The notes below the pieces were generated by a model. The model was given only the letters and a program-made list of their open reading frames with translations, ran no database searches and was not told the origin of the DNA. The position numbers and the translations under genes were made by a program. DNA of 64,000 bases from Lethocerus indicus (lineage: Eukaryota > Arthropoda > Insecta > Hemiptera > Belostomatidae), in contig JACDQD010000003.1 of the NCBI GenBank assembly GCA_019843655.1, positions 1,590,825 through 1,654,824 on the forward strand, in the 5' to 3' direction. This document shows, piece by piece, positions 41,601 through 54,990 of this stretch. The first letter of the stretch is position 1, and each line of letters starts with the position of its first letter.

Positions 41601-44520
41601 CTATACGAATCCGGTCACAAAACGTGACTATTTCAACGAAGGACAACGGATTGTAATTATTGAATTATCCAACAGTTGGACTACGCGACGTTCCCCAGCA
41701 TAACCGGCTGAAAAGAAACGATTTGAACCTCTTAAATTTGGACTTAAAAAAATTGCTTCTCGGACAGGCATATAATGCAGGCAATGCAGATTAACTAATA
41801 TATCATTTTCACCTGTACGAACCGGGTTCAGGTGGGCAAAAAAAAAAACGGGTTGCATCCCCCCACATCAACGACCGCCGCCGCTCGAAAAAGGGAAAAG
41901 AAAAAAGTAGAAAACCGGTCTAGGAAAAGACTACTATCGATTGCTCCAATAAACATTTATAGATTGCCGATTGTGCAATAAAAAAAATACATTTGTCGAA
42001 TGGGCGAACTGAAACGCATGTCTGTTTTTCCTTCCTACAATTTCCCAAAAACACCCCCGACCTTTCCTCATTTATGGCATGATTTTACGATATTCCATGC
42101 CTGATCAATCTGATATTAACTACATTTATATTATTGGGGCGGGGGGTGGGGATGATGATTTATCTGCCAACAACCGATGCCAAAAAACACTACTACTGAT
42201 GATGGCTGGATTGTTTCGAAAATAGTCGAAATGGGAGAACGTAAAAACTTTTCTCTATTCTCGAAATACGAAACCTCCTCCTCCGCTTCAATAACTGATC
42301 CCTGAATTAAAACCTGTACGAAATTAGTTTTGCGGCCTTCGAGGGTTGGAATAACGTTGGTTTTACGGGTGGTTCTGTGTCCTCCACCGCCGGTTTCGGT
42401 CTTTCGCCGCCGGACCGGTTTCGGCCGTTCGCCACCTTCAGTAGTCACCGTTTTTGGGCTCACTTCGTATTTGCCTCCTCTCTCACTGCACTCTGTCACT
42501 GGTGCCACTTTGTGTGTCCGAAGGACGCCAACAAAAAAACACATCCAAAGTGACTACTGAAGGTGGCGGTGGTCCGAGAACCGTAATCAATGAAAAAAAA
42601 ATTTTTTTCTCTCTCCGATCGGATATACAATAAAGGACAAGTGCTGACGAGTTGCTCGGCGAGAGAATTCAAGGGGGAAATTCGAGGAATGGCGGCAGAA
42701 AGTCGACTAAATAATTGTATTCCCCCTCAACCCTAGCACCGTCATTCTTCATCGTCGCTTTCTGTCTAATAATAATAATAATAATAATATATTTTCAAGA
42801 ATTTATATTCTCCTGAAACGCGGACGGAATTCAACTGCCTTTCCTGGGCAGTTTCCCACCCCCCCCCCGTCCCTCCATCCCCATTAGTAATTGGAAAAGT
42901 GATTAAGCCGTTTTAATTTTCTCCCTTCCATTATTAATACAATAAGAGCCTTAAATTATAGGAGCAATTTACTCTTCCTACCTTTCCACTTGAAAATCAT
43001 TCATAAAAGACTGTCAACTTCACATTCTTCAAAAGCTAATTATCAATTTACAATTGCCCCGAAGGCATCCCTCATTTCGAAAACAGCCTGTTATTTATTG
43101 TACAATAAAAAGTGTAATTATTATATGTATCATGACTCGTTTGTCATAGATATGCCGCCCAATTGTGGTCTGTCCCAACGTCAGCATCGATATGTTGATT
43201 GGAAACATACAAATATGGTGTTTTATGAATAGGGGCGGATATTGTAATTAGTTTAAACGATACCTGTTTCGTGGTCTGCGACGGGGTCGGAATACCGTAG
43301 ATTTCCCTGTTGTCTTTTCGGCCCTATTACTAGACCGGTTTCGGCTATTTCATCTTCAGTAGTACACGGTTCAACGTCTTTGTGGCCTGCGAGGGGTTTC
43401 GGAATACCTAGGTTTAGGGGAGTTTGTTCTCTCCCCGCTTTCGTCTCGGCTGACCGGTTTCGGCCGCTCGCCACTCCTCAGGCACAGTAGCGGAGATGCT
43501 CGTAAAATACATCCGGAATGTCTCGATGCCGGTTCAGTTCAACGTACCCGTTTTGTCTCGGAAGTTGGAATACCCCGGTCATCAGTCCTCGCCGCTTTCG
43601 TCTCGGCTAGACCGGTTTCGTCTCGCTCGTCTTCGTACACGGTTCAACGCCCTGTGGCCTGAGGGCTGGTCATTAGGTTTTGCAGGTCGTCTCCCCGCTT
43701 TGTCTTCGCTGACCGGTTTCGCCGCCGCGTTTCCCCGTAGCACAGGCGTGAGATGTCGTACGTTCCGGAGAATGTTCCGTCGTATTAGTTCAACGCGTAC
43801 CCGTTTTGTGGTTCGAGGGTTTTACCTTGATTTGTGGTGTTTCATCTCCCATTCGTTGCCGCTTTTTTTCGCCGGGCGGTTTTCGCCGCCGCCCCTGCTT
43901 CCTCGGCACTTTGATGTTTTTTCCAGGCGCATCCTCCTGCACTGCCTGCAAAGTCCTGCCCATGTACATCCAAAGTGCCGACCTACTATCAGATGCGAGC
44001 TGAAGATGGCGAGCGGCCGAAATCGGTCTAGGAATAGACCCAAACCAGGGCGTGAGAGTAGACAGAAATACCACAAACCGACGTATACTGTAATACTTGA
44101 AAAGGTGATGTGTACAGACACTTGTTGAGTCTCACTTTTATCCACCATCCAATTTTTAAATTACGAGCGCCGGATATAATTTTAAAATTAAAAAAATATA
44201 CGAATTTGAAATTGATTATGAAACTAGAAGATTTCCTCCTTATTGCTCCAAAAAAAAACCTCTGAAAAAACGCCGAAAACCTCTTGAAAATCTGACGGTT
44301 AGGGTAACAACCCTTATTCAATTTTGGATTGGCGAAATCCAAGTTTAATTGTGACGTTAATTTTAATAAAGGGCCTCTGAGAAACCGAAGGGCTGTGTTT
44401 GAACAGGGCCAATGGGGAGGGGTTTAAAACCCGCAGAACGGCCAGAACGCAGAACGGCCAGAATCAGCTTAAGCTCTATGATAGATTCACACTGAATTGC
44501 ACACCAATCCAGCCTAGATC
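41601..44520. repeat. Gene-poor DNA with many degraded foldback copies
   Basis: No gene is seen. Foldback pieces lie at 41910-41930 (core only), 42316-42580 (full: GTTTTGCGGCCTTCGAGGGT ... CTACTGAAGGTGGCGGTGGT) and 43257-44085 (at least three left arms in a row, diverged, then a right arm at 43995-44060). Open frames inside these copies are artefacts. The rest is AT-rich with C-runs near 42860. Confidence 0.6.
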
Positions 44521-44562
44521 ATGACTATGTTTTACATACATTTACACTTTTGTCTCTCAGTA

Positions 44563-44850
<288 letters not shown>

Positions 44851-45300
44851 ACGAAGATGTAGCGATCGAAACCGGTCTAGCCGAAAGACCAGCGAGAGGG
44901 ACTAATAGGCGGTGTCCAATTCGATCCAATCGAATTCGAAACCGAAACTAGACAGTGTTCGTTTTTAAACATTGAAATTCTGACGTCACGATACTATTCC
45001 AGAGTTTCATTTATACTCGGGGTTGGCTGTGTCTGTGTCTGTGTGTTAAACGGTTAAAGGGTATAGGGCGGTTAATAAGGGCTGACAACACGCAAACTCA
45101 CTTTAGATAAATCGACAGTTTTTTAAATTTTGCCACGCCATTATACAAAAGCTATTATTAATCACTCTTTCTACGCGGGACAACGTTATTTTGTTGCATC
45201 GCCCGGGGATGAAACCGGGTGCCGAATATTATTGCCTAAACCCAGAACTATTAAATTTATGACATTCGATTATATTACAGATCCGAGAAAATCCACATAT

Positions 45301-45531
45301 TAGGGTGTACCAAAAGTAATCGACAATTGGATAAGATGTATTTCGGTCTTGAGGAGTTCCTCAAGAGAAGGGGGAAATCGAAAATTTGCCGGAAAAGTGG
45401 CCGCGGAGAGTCGTCGTGATAATATCGGTGAATATACAGTAGATTAATAATTAAAAGTTTCTTTTTTTTTAGCGAAATAAAATGAATTCCAAAGTCGAAA
45501 TGTCGATTACTTTTGGGTACCCTAATATATG
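45301..45531. mobile_element. Full-length MITE of the GATTACTTTTGG family
   Basis: Starts TATTAGGGTGTACCAAAAGT, AATCGAC and ends GTCGATTACTTTTGGGTACC, CTAATA, so the ends are inverted repeats of about 25 bp bounded by TA, as expected for mariner/Tc1-type elements. A truncated second copy follows at 45575-45683. No protein is encoded. Confidence 0.75.
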
Positions 45532-45689
45532 AAATTTCGCCAATTTGAATATTGGTCGTCGAACTAAAAAAAAAAAAAAAATTTGCCGGAAAAGTGGCCG
45601 GAGAGTTGTCGATATATATATATATATATATATAGTAGATTAATAATTAAAGTTTCTTCGTTTAGCGAAATAAAAATGAATTATTTTCG

Positions 45690-47015
45690 GGGTAAATCGA
45701 ATACTAAGCCGTGTGGAACCGACACGCTGCGGGTTTAGTATGATTGGGTTCAAGTTTTAAAAGTATACCTGTTGGGGTCTTTCGATGTACCGGTACAGGT
45801 GACAGTGCAGTGAGTTACAGGGCGCTACTGAAGACGGCGAGCGGCCGAAACCGGTCTGGCGGATGAGGCCCGTCGCGTGTTCACCCGCAAACCACCCTCC
45901 AGGACTATATATATATAGATATATAGGGGGTCACATAAATGTCCCTAGACAGTTCCGCCCCCGGGCCCAGACCGAACTATCCGGATCTATTATTATTATT
46001 AGACGGTTGGATCGAGTTAGCGACGATTTCCCGCTAACTTGAACCCTGCACCCCCGGTCCTGACGTCGTTTATAATCGGGGCGTCCCCACGACACACCCT
46101 CCCCTGCCCCCCCGCCCCGCCGACGGGGTATATACGTATATATATATATATATAGGCCGGGCGAAACTGGAATTTCGTAGACTTTCGAGTACGTAGAAAC
46201 GGAGGAGGAGGAGGAGGTCATGAGTCATGAGTTTTGTGCAATCAACATTGAGTGTCGCGAGCACAAATGCTGTATACAAGTAGAACAATTACCGGCCCGG
46301 GGAAACCGATTTTGAGGGTGGATTAGGATGAGGACTGAGGGGAGGGTATGTCGAGGTCATGGTCGTGGATTGTGTGATCGGAAACATACTGGGGGGGAGC
46401 ATTGAGGACTTTTGACTGAAATCTCGGAAAATCATGTTGGAACCCAGCATAACTCTATACCGTTTCTAAGTGTCGGTTTCTACTAGTGTCAGTTTGTCAG
46501 TTGAAGTCAATTTTTACGTCCGTTTTAGCAACGGTCTCTTACAAAGGCCGACAGTTTAGGGTCAGTACAAACTGAAAATGGTTTGTTTTTTTTTCGAAAA
46601 ATCCGCATCCACTTGTCGATTTTCCGCACTGAATTTTTCAATCACTATTCGGCGTCTTTTTGGCTGTGGCGAACTTTCATTATTTTTTAAAATATTTTTC
46701 AACGATGAAAACACCGGTTGTTCTATCGTGTAACGCCCCCCTCCACCACCCCCCACCCCCCATTTGTACTGAATCTTCAATTATCTTCAAAAATAATATT
46801 TGTTCGTTTATTATTAACGAGTTTCATTCGGAAGAATTCCGGCCGAATGAATCCGGCGTGACGTCAGTTTTAAAGGGGAATTTCGATTAAGCAGAATTTC
46901 GAAAATTAGCCGTTTCTCGACCTCAAAGGAATTTCGAAGATTCGAATTAAATTCGCCTACGCTAATTGCGCTAATCATCATTACCGGTCCTAAAGGAATT
47001 CGGCATGATGTTCTG

Positions 47016-47060
<45 letters not shown>
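45690..47060. other. Gene-poor DNA with repeat remnants
   Basis: No gene is seen. It holds one hairpin of the 57.5-kb satellite type at about 45697-45733 (GAATACTAAGCC ... GCGGGTTTAGTAT), a foldback core at 45766-45860, TA runs at 45908 and 46134, and a 45-bp TA run at 47020-47066 next to the transposon copy at 47068. Confidence 0.5.
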
Positions 47061-47067
<7 letters not shown>

Positions 47068-47071
<4 letters not shown>

Positions 47072-47815
47072 GTGGTCCAAAAAAATGTATCCACTGTTTA
47101 ACAGTCCATAACTTGCAAACTAATTGAAGGAGTTGTCTCATTTTTGGTAGTTTTATAGTTTGTAGTTCCGGTATTCGCGCCATATAAGTATTGTTCTGTT
47201 CTGTCAGACGACAGACGCCGGATAGTCAGTGTTCTCTGTTGTGTCAGTTGTGTGTACCCTGTTGTTACTCGAGGAGTAAACGTGGCCGAGGCTACGAATT
47301 GACGAAATGAAGTCCAGTTTCGAAGTTGTATTTTAAGTAGGTAAAACATTAATGAGGTTCAACGGCAACGATGAATATCCTACTGAACACTTTGTGCAGT
47401 CGGTAGTCGGTGCAGTTGCAGTGGCGTCGTTTCTCTGTTGTATGGATGTTAATAATGACCATTTCTGGTCACTCACAGTCTGATATATCTTGTTGGACTT
47501 TAAGCCAGACTTTCACCAAAAATAGACACAACTCGGTTAATTAGTTTCGAGTTATGGACTGTTAAAGGTGGATACATTTTTGACCAATTCTCTGTATATC
47601 GGGATCGGCAACTAAGTCATTGGGGACAAGCGGCGGCCGGTTATCAATTATCAAATTTACGGATTTTCAAACCGATTTCATTAACATCCGGTTATATATT
47701 TTTTGCCTCCGGAAAAAGTTATTTTCACAAAAGGGCCAACCCCGGGGCGCACTTTCGATCGGCGAGAGGCCCCACAAGAAGGACGCGATGAAACTGATTG
47801 AAAGTATCTATCGAC
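47068..47815. mobile_element. Nested mariner-like elements, copy 2 (inverted)
   Basis: Starts GAGTGGTCCAAAAAAATGTA and continues to AAGGTGGATACATTTTTGAC, then CGGGATCGGCAACTAAGTCA and on to GGCCCCACAAGAAGGACGCG. It is the reverse complement of 40095-40890, with scattered differences. Confidence 0.7.
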
Positions 47816-47938
47816 ATCAACATTATATTCCGTAGATTAAGAGGAGGAATGCCGAGTAATACTGTTATCACGAAAATACAGACAAAATTTCTGTCTCGGT
47901 TTTACTTTTCCATCCGTACCGACTTATGTATTATTTAT

Positions 47939-48078
47939 TAAGGGGGGCCAAAAGTGATCCGACATTTCGACTTCGGAATTGATTTCGCTAGAAATAAAAA
48001 AAAAAAAAAATTTCTCACCGAGACCAAATATACATCTTATCAAATTGTCTATTATTTTTTTTTGGGGTACACCTACAT
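47939..48078. mobile_element. Shortened MITE of the GATTACTTTTGG family
   Basis: GGGGGGCCAAAAGTGATCCG at the left and TCTTATCAAATTGTCTATTA near the right end; the middle is deleted. Confidence 0.55.
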
Positions 48079-48256
48079 AGTTTTTTTTGTAACAAAATTA
48101 ATGAGATTTATGACTTTATGAAACGAGCTGACTCCATACTTGGGGGAGGGGGGTCTATAGAAATAGATATATATATATATATATATTTTTGTATATTTTT
48201 TCAACTTTTATTTTATGAAGGGAGGGGGGCTGGCAATTTTAATTAAAAATTAGCTG

Positions 48257-48259
<3 letters not shown>

Positions 48260-48309
<50 letters not shown>
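48260..48309. repeat. Poly-G tract of 50 bases
   Basis: Uninterrupted G from 48260 to 48309. Such a run is rare in animal DNA, could form G-quadruplexes, and its exact length is unlikely to be reliable. Confidence 0.9.
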
Positions 48310-48310
<1 letters not shown>

Positions 48311-49263
48311 GAAATAACGCTGAGGGCTGAACGAAGGGTATAACGGAGACGGTTGAGAGACCGAAAGGGACCGAAGAAGGGAGTGGAACTTAGGGGACTT
48401 TCAGGACGGTCTCCGTCGCGGCTCGGCTCTAAGTCCGTGTCTGTTTTAAGTATCTGCTTTCTAAATTGTCAGTCAGTCAAGTGATGTCAGTTTTCGATGT
48501 CAGTTCGAACAGGGACGTCCTCGAGAATCGAGTATTTTCCGTCCGAGCACGTACTTTTTTCAAGTTCTACAATCTCTCGGTATTATCAGGCTCTCGTAGG
48601 GCTCTCGTATAGGGCCGTGTTTAAATTGTTCAAACTGCATTAATTGCCCATAATGGGGGTCAGTTAATGGGTCTGTATTGCCGACGTACGCCCCTGTATT
48701 GATGTATACTCAGGTCGGGCGCCTCCACTCTAACGCCCACTCTATATAACACTGTCTGTATACAGACCTACGTGTTTAAACTAATTTCACCCCATTATTA
48801 TATAATAATAATAACGCATTTTAAGACGATTTATGCCGGTTCAATTCTTCCCCTGTACGATTATCAGGAGTCGTAGAACCGTCTTGTAGCAAAACCGGTC
48901 TAGCAATAGACCAGGTCGGCGAGTGGACACTCGAAAACCCTTTTGGATTCCGACTTCAATTCTGTACACACATCTCCAGACAGGTAAACGGCGTACAGAG
49001 GTCAGTAAACGTTAAACATAAATGTTTAAAAATGCAAAAAATACATAAAAAAAGGGATTTCTCCTCCGCTGTTGTCCGCTGTAGTGCTTGTATCAATGTT
49101 GCTTATTGTATTATTTTTTACAGAGATTTTCTGCTTTTCTGTCTTTCTCCAGACCGGTTTCGGCCGTTCGCCATCTTCAGTAGTGGCCGCTGTGTTTCAG
49201 CCACTTTCGCCCACTTTGGATGTTTTTCGGGTCATCATCACTGGGGCACTGTCACTGTCACTT

Positions 49264-49320
<57 letters not shown>
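48310..49320. other. Gene-poor DNA
   Basis: No gene is seen. Foldback pieces lie at 48890-48925 (AAAACCGGTCTAGCAATAGA) and 49130-49265 (left arm with ATCTTCAGTAG and CACTGTCACTGTCAC at the tip). They are followed by about 55 bp of TA at 49268-49322, where the right arm would be expected. Confidence 0.5.
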
Positions 49321-49323
<3 letters not shown>

Positions 49324-49326
<3 letters not shown>

Positions 49327-49700
49327 GGGTGACCAAAAGTAATCGACATTTCGAGCCAGGAATTAATTTTATGTTGCTAAAAAAAGAGATAAAAAAAAAC
49401 ACATCCCAAAGTGCCGAAAGTGACCCAAAACACAGCGCTACTGAAGATGGCGAACGGCCGAAACCGGTCTGGAGGAACCGGCGAGAGGAGACAGAAAGAC
49501 GCGAAATTATATTATTAATTTTTCGTGAAATTAAGGTGATTTTTCTTTTTTTTTTTTTGGTTTCGAATTCCCTACTATTTCACTACTGCGGGGGGGGGGT
49601 TATTTTACCCCGATATCTGAATTTTTTCAACGTTCGATTTTTCGGCCCGGACTAAGTCCTCCTTGATTTGTACGCGATTCTAAATCAATTGTTTGTTTTA
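49324..49700. repeat. MITE end, foldback right arm and shared tail
   Basis: 49324-49385 is the left end of the GATTACTTTTGG-family MITE. 49396-49500 is a foldback right arm (CTACTGAAGATGGCGAACGG, GAAACCGGTCTGG). 49497-49700 matches the tail at 9590-9775, which also follows a foldback copy. Confidence 0.6.
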
Positions 49701-49969
49701 TTACAAACGTAATAAAATCCCCGTTTCCAAAAGGGGGAAATTTACGCTATTTCCCACCCCTTTGAGACCGCAAGAAAAAAACGTCATCTTAAACTGGTAT
49801 CTTTTAGAGTTGAGACAATAAAAATTTTGTACAATGACCAGGATTAGTATATAGACCCACGGGTATCATAAAAATTATCCTAGATTTCCCATATTTTTCC
49901 GTCTGTTTTATTTACCCTGATAATTTAACGTTTCGACTGTACAGTTTCGCCGATATATCTGTACCCGAA

Positions 49970-50151
49970 AGTAATCGACCGAATTTGATAATATAAGATG
50001 TATTTCGGTCTTGAGGAGTTCCTCAAGAGAGTGAGGAATCGAAAATTTGCCCGAAAAGTGGCCGTTGTTCTGATAATATCGGTGAATATATATATAGTAG
50101 ATTAATAATTAATGTTTCTTTTTTAGCAAAATAAAATGAATTCTGGTTACC

Positions 50152-50155
<4 letters not shown>
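49970..50155. mobile_element. MITE of the GATTACTTTTGG family
   Basis: GTACCCGAAAGTAATCGACC at the left, GAGGAGTTCCTCAAGAGAGT inside, TAGATTAATAATTAATGTTT, and a shortened right end before a TA run at 50155-50190. Confidence 0.65.
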
Positions 50156-50194
<39 letters not shown>

Positions 50195-50471
50195 CTAAGT
50201 TGTCTTCTTAGCTTGTGGAGAAGGGGTTTGGGGTTGTTGGTAATAAAAATTTGTATTCCCAATTAAAAAAAAAAAAAAAAATTCAGTATAAATATTTGTA
50301 AGTGCAAGAATTTAGACGACGATAAGGGGATGATAATAGAATTATTTTCTGATGTTGTTGTGTGTGGTGGTGGTGGTGGTGGGGTGTAGCGGGGGGTTGT
50401 TGGCTGCCCTGCATCCAACCCCTCCATCCCTCCCATCCCTTCATCCCTCATCCCTCCCTCCGTCTCCCACG

Positions 50472-50480
50472 GCTATATAT
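50472..50480 (+). promoter_or_regulatory. TATA box before a signal-peptide exon
   Basis: CTATATATAAGGGCCGCC on the plus strand, about 210 bases upstream of the ATG at 50688. A TCAG initiator-like site about 30 bases downstream supports transcription starting near 50500. Confidence 0.5.
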
Positions 50481-50687
50481 AAGGGCCGCCGGACCCCTCA
50501 GCCGGTCACACTGTTGACCCGACCCTGTTACTTACTTACTTACTTATACTTACTTACTTCCCGGCCCCACTGTCACTGTCACTGTTGTAACAGTTGTTAC
50601 ACACACACATAGACACACACATAGACACACACACGCAGACACACAGAGAGACACGCGCGGCCCGCACTGTCCTGGGACAATTGGACA

Positions 50688-50763
50688 ATGTTACAACACA
50701 GAGGGACATTCACAGTGCTCATGATGGCCGTCATCGTCGCCACGGCTCCAACCTACGCTTCAG
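50688..50763 (+). CDS. First coding exon of a secreted protein (signal peptide only)
   Basis: ATG at 50688 encodes MLQHRGTFTVLMMAVIVATA then PTYAS, a typical signal peptide with a hydrophobic core and small residues at the likely cleavage site. It then splits a codon at the donor GCTTCAG/gtagat. Arthropod genes for secreted and cuticle proteins often place the signal peptide alone in a short first exon after a TATA promoter. No following exon was recognised in the 13 kb to the right, so the gene's identity is unknown. The intron begins with TA repeats and a mariner-like MITE. Confidence 0.5.
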
Positions 50764-50851
50764 GTAGATATATATATATATATATATGTATATGTATCTA
50801 TTTATTTATTTATTTATGTAAACGCAGCGGAACGAAAAAAAACAGACCCCT

Positions 50852-51070
50852 ATATATCGGGGCTCGGCAACAACTAAGTCATTGCGGTTTTTCGCCAGAC
50901 GGAGCTATTCGCGTATATATTTTTTTACGCCCGTTTTAAAACATCTTCAAACCTATAGGAATTTATATTCTGTAACGTCTATTTTACGTCTATTTTACGC
51001 GCCAAATATATATGCCCGTCGCGCGTGCCAAAAAATGCATAATAAGGGTACATCCGCAATTATTTAGTTG

Positions 51071-51078
<8 letters not shown>
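50852..51078. mobile_element. Mariner-like MITE
   Basis: Left TATCGGGGCTCGGCAACAAC, then TAAGTCATTGCGG; right CCGCAATTATTTAGTTGCCA. It lies in the presumed first intron of the gene starting at 50688. A 75-bp TA run follows at 51072-51145. Confidence 0.65.
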
Positions 51079-51145
<67 letters not shown>

Positions 51146-51147
<2 letters not shown>

Positions 51148-51818
51148 ATACTGTTTCAAACAATTATTGCAATAATTATATACCATAAAATTTAACACTG
51201 CGGTTAACGGTCTTGTAAGACCGATGTCCGAATGAAGATTGAATAAACTTTATTATCTTACGTTTTATCGGATTTCGTGCGCTGAAATATTCACTATTAT
51301 ATATATATATATATATATATATTTTTACCTATGGAAATTTAATGGTAAATATTAAAAATAGTTACGTCCAAAAAGGAGATAGAAAAAAAAATTACTAGAT
51401 GCGAGAAAAATATGCCTGGCTGTAGACAAACAGAGAGTGTTTTGTAATTTCAGTTTTTCAACGAAAATGAAACGAACCATTTTGAACGATTTCTAACTTG
51501 ATTTTTCTATCTGATATTTCTGGAGCCGACCCCCGGCTGAAAAACGGAAAATAGCATCTGTTATTATTCGTATATCTCGTATACGAATATTGTTTTCCAG
51601 ATTTTTCCGGGAAATTCACGAAAAAGATTTTTCACACACACACACACACACACAACACACACAGGTGGGTAAAGAAAAACATCCCCTGACGAGAAAACGG
51701 TGAAAATCACGATTTTTCGAATGAATTCACGAATAACCCGTGCAATTTTGGCAATAGGTTTCGAATTGAATTGAAAAAAAAAATTCAAATTTTATATACC
51801 AATACAAAGCACTGTACG

Positions 51819-51873
<55 letters not shown>

Positions 51874-51963
51874 GGGGTACCCTAGTATATTATGGAGGGT
51901 GGTACCCAAAGGTAATCGACATTTTGGCTTTGGAATTAATTTTATATTTTCGATAAAAAATTA

Positions 51964-52001
<38 letters not shown>

Positions 52002-53370
52002 TATATATATTTCGATATATTTTCCACTGGCAAATTTTCGATTCTTGAGGAATTCCTCAATCTTCAATCAACGTCTCGGTCCGCAATATGTCCGCAACGG
52101 GAATTGTTCAATCGCGTTAATCCCTTTTAATCGATCGTTAATATATTCAGAGTAATATCTGAAATTATTTTCGAAAATTCCAATTAATAGCCCAAAGTGC
52201 GTATTGAATGCGTGACGAAAGTTCTCCATCTATGGGCCATTTTCGGATAGCTTATAATTTCGTTTAAAACCGTGTCTCGAACAAAAATTATTTATTTATT
52301 TCAACGTATATCTATTTCGTCCCATTCAGAGTAATCCCCACCGGTTTATTATAGACGTTTTTTTCCGATGTTCGAAGCGCTTAGAAAATTCATTTTTTTT
52401 GTTAAACTCCAGTTTTTATCTCCTCAATTGTACAGTGCCTTTTTGGGCACAAAAATGGCCGTTTTTCGGTATAAAATTATATCGAAGACGAACGGAAAAA
52501 AACGTGCAAGAAAATCCCATTTATGGCAATAGTTCGTAACTATCAGTGGCGAAACAATTATTAATTTACGACCGTATTTTAAGACGGAATTTTAGCCGTC
52601 CGATTCTTACAAAATCCCTACAATAGAATAGAATATAATAATAAATAATAGTTATAGGACGGTTTAAATTCTGTTCGTATTACGGACGGGACATCAAACG
52701 GGAAATATAACGAGGCGGAGGGTGAAGCTCATAAAACGATTTACCCCCTCCCCCCACCCCCCCCCCCTTAACTGAGGAGTCTGTTTTCCCAACCGTACGC
52801 TGTATGGAATAGCATACAGTGTATTATTTATTCTCCTCCCCCTCCCTCTCCCTCCCCCACCCCCCAACCCCTCCTTTTTATCCCGATTAATCCCATTGAC
52901 GAAAGCGTTGACGGGAGGAAACTCGAACTGGAATTTTCCCTCACATTTGAAGTCGACTTTCACCTTGAGAACATTTATTTATCTCTATATATATATATCA
53001 TATATATATATATATATATATTCGTAAAATAATCTGCTCCGTATTGAAATTGCGCGAGAAAAAAGATATTCATCAAAATTACATCAGATATAAAATTAAT
53101 TAATCAGTTATAAAATCGGTTTTGAAATCTCAGAGGCGGCGGAGGCGGGGGGGGGGAGGAAATTCGTTTCTCAAAAACGGTCTTTCAGTGAATTTCGTTA
53201 ATTTCGGCCGACAGTTTCACCGCACCCGGCAACAATTTACGACTTTAAGTGCGGTTTAAGTAGAGCCGTCTCAAGTCTCCGTTCCGGCTTCTATTGACAC
53301 GAATTGTCTTGTCAATTTGTGTAGACCGGTTTTGTGGTCTGAATTAAAGTAGATTGGCGGCGATCGGACT
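51146..53370. other. Gene-poor DNA with TA runs and one MITE
   Basis: No exon is recognised on either strand. A GATTACTTTTGG-family MITE lies at about 51893-52065. TA runs lie at 51298-51320, 51820-51872, 51967-51998 and 52985-53020, and a CA run at 51632-51662. Confidence 0.5.
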
Positions 53371-53479
53371 AACAGTAGATTGGAAAGTGTTCGTAGTGCC
53401 GGCCTAAACCCAATACTTACTCTAGTATCCCGGCCCCTTACTTATCTAAATTTAAATTATGTACACCGCCGCGAAGGCA

Positions 53480-53735
53480 TTTTAAAGTATAGAAAATATT
53501 CCGGATATTTCATGTGCATGTTGAGGGGAATTTCGATAGGGGAGCGCCTGAAACGGCGTCAATTTATTTATCCCCCCTCTCCCTTTAACTCTCGGAAATT
53601 CTCAATTTTACTACTTTCAGTGAGGAAAAGTACAAAGAAAGAACCCCGTTAATTTGTGGGGGTGGAACAATTTGAAAGTGGCATTGAGGCCTTCCTGATC
53701 TATAGAATAGAGACTCTCCAGAGTATGCTGAGATG
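53480..53735. repeat. Inverted segmental duplication, left copy
   Basis: This block (ATATTTCATGTGCATGTTGA ... GGAACAATTTGAAAGTGGCA ... CTATAGAATAGAGAC) is the reverse complement of about 56575-56840, with small differences. About 2.8 kb lies between the copies. Confidence 0.75.
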
Positions 53736-53899
53736 GTGGACACGTGGACCGTTTTAGTTTAGACTAGCTGTTTTCGCATATGTAGATTATGTCTGAATAC
53801 GGAACAGTTGCTAAAGTTAAACACTTTTGTTAGTATTCGAACTAAATTTATTCTACCCAGTGTATAGATATAGTTAGCAACAAGTGTAGATTCGTGTCC

Positions 53900-54990
53900 A
53901 ATCGAGTTCGGTATATACTAAACCCGCAATAATACGGCGGCGCGTTATATCCCGTTTAGTATCCCGGCCCTTACTTATACCCTAAATTTAAATTTGATAT
54001 ACTAAAAGGCAAAATTATTTAAAATACTAAAGCCAACATTGAACTATTGGTCGACACAGGACTTAGGTCGAATTAAGCTCACAATGTCCCATACAATAGT
54101 TTGGAATACCTGTTTTGTGGCCTGCGCGGGGGTTTGGAATAACGCAGATTGGAAATTGGACTCTGTAGTAGATTGGAAAGTATTCTAAATTGAATTTATT
54201 GTACCCAATAGATAGATATAGTCAGCAACAACAAGTGTAGATTCGTCCGATCGAGGCCTCGGTATATACTAAACCCGCAATACGGCGGCGCGTTATATCC
54301 CCAGTTTAGTATCCCGGCCCCTTACTTAGCCGTCGTCTCTTTGCCTAGACCGGTTTATATATATACATATATTAGTCTGCCGCTCGCTTCAATGACTCCT
54401 ATACTCCTGTATATTTACACTGAATCTGATCTCGTTTTAAGAAATTTATAGCCGGTAATTTGGACGACGGATACGGGGACTTAATTCGAGACTATACTGG
54501 CTGAAAATCCCCGATATACCTGATATACCAGACTGATATTCCCGGGACGGCGGTACATAACCATTTAATCGAGACTGGATATGTGAATGGACAATATGTA
54601 TGTGTAGATTCGTTCAATCGAGGCGTCGGTATATACTAAAACCCGCAATACGGCGGCGCGTTATATCCCCGTCTAGTATCCCGGCCCCTTAATTATACCC
54701 TAAATTTAAATTGAGGGCGAAGGCTTAAATTGTACTGAAACGGGCACGAAAAATGAGCTTAGCCAACATTGAACTTTGGGTCGACACGGGACTTAGGTCG
54801 AATTAAGCTCGCAATCTCCGTACAATAGTTTCGAATACCTGTTTTGTGGCCTGCGCGGGGGTTGGAATATACCCCCTGTGTTGGATTTCTGTCTCTCCCC
54901 TGTCTCCTCTCGCCGGTTTCGGGGTCTTTCGCCAGACCGGTTTCGCCGGCCGTTCGCCACCTTCTTCAGTAGCAGCGCTACAGGAAAAGT
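53900..54990. repeat. Local direct duplication with foldback ends
   Basis: A block containing GCCAACATTGAAC, GGACTTAGGTCGAATTAAGC and ATACCTGTTTTGTGGCCTGC occurs at about 54030-54140 and 54760-54865. Each copy is preceded by a hairpin-type segment (TATACTAAACCCGCAATACG ... TAGTATCCCGGCCCCTTA) at 53915, 54262 and 54633. The second foldback left arm runs to about 54990. Confidence 0.7.

Noticed and set aside
43496..44128. A 210-codon open frame
   Set aside because: It runs through several diverged foldback arms and has no protein family features.
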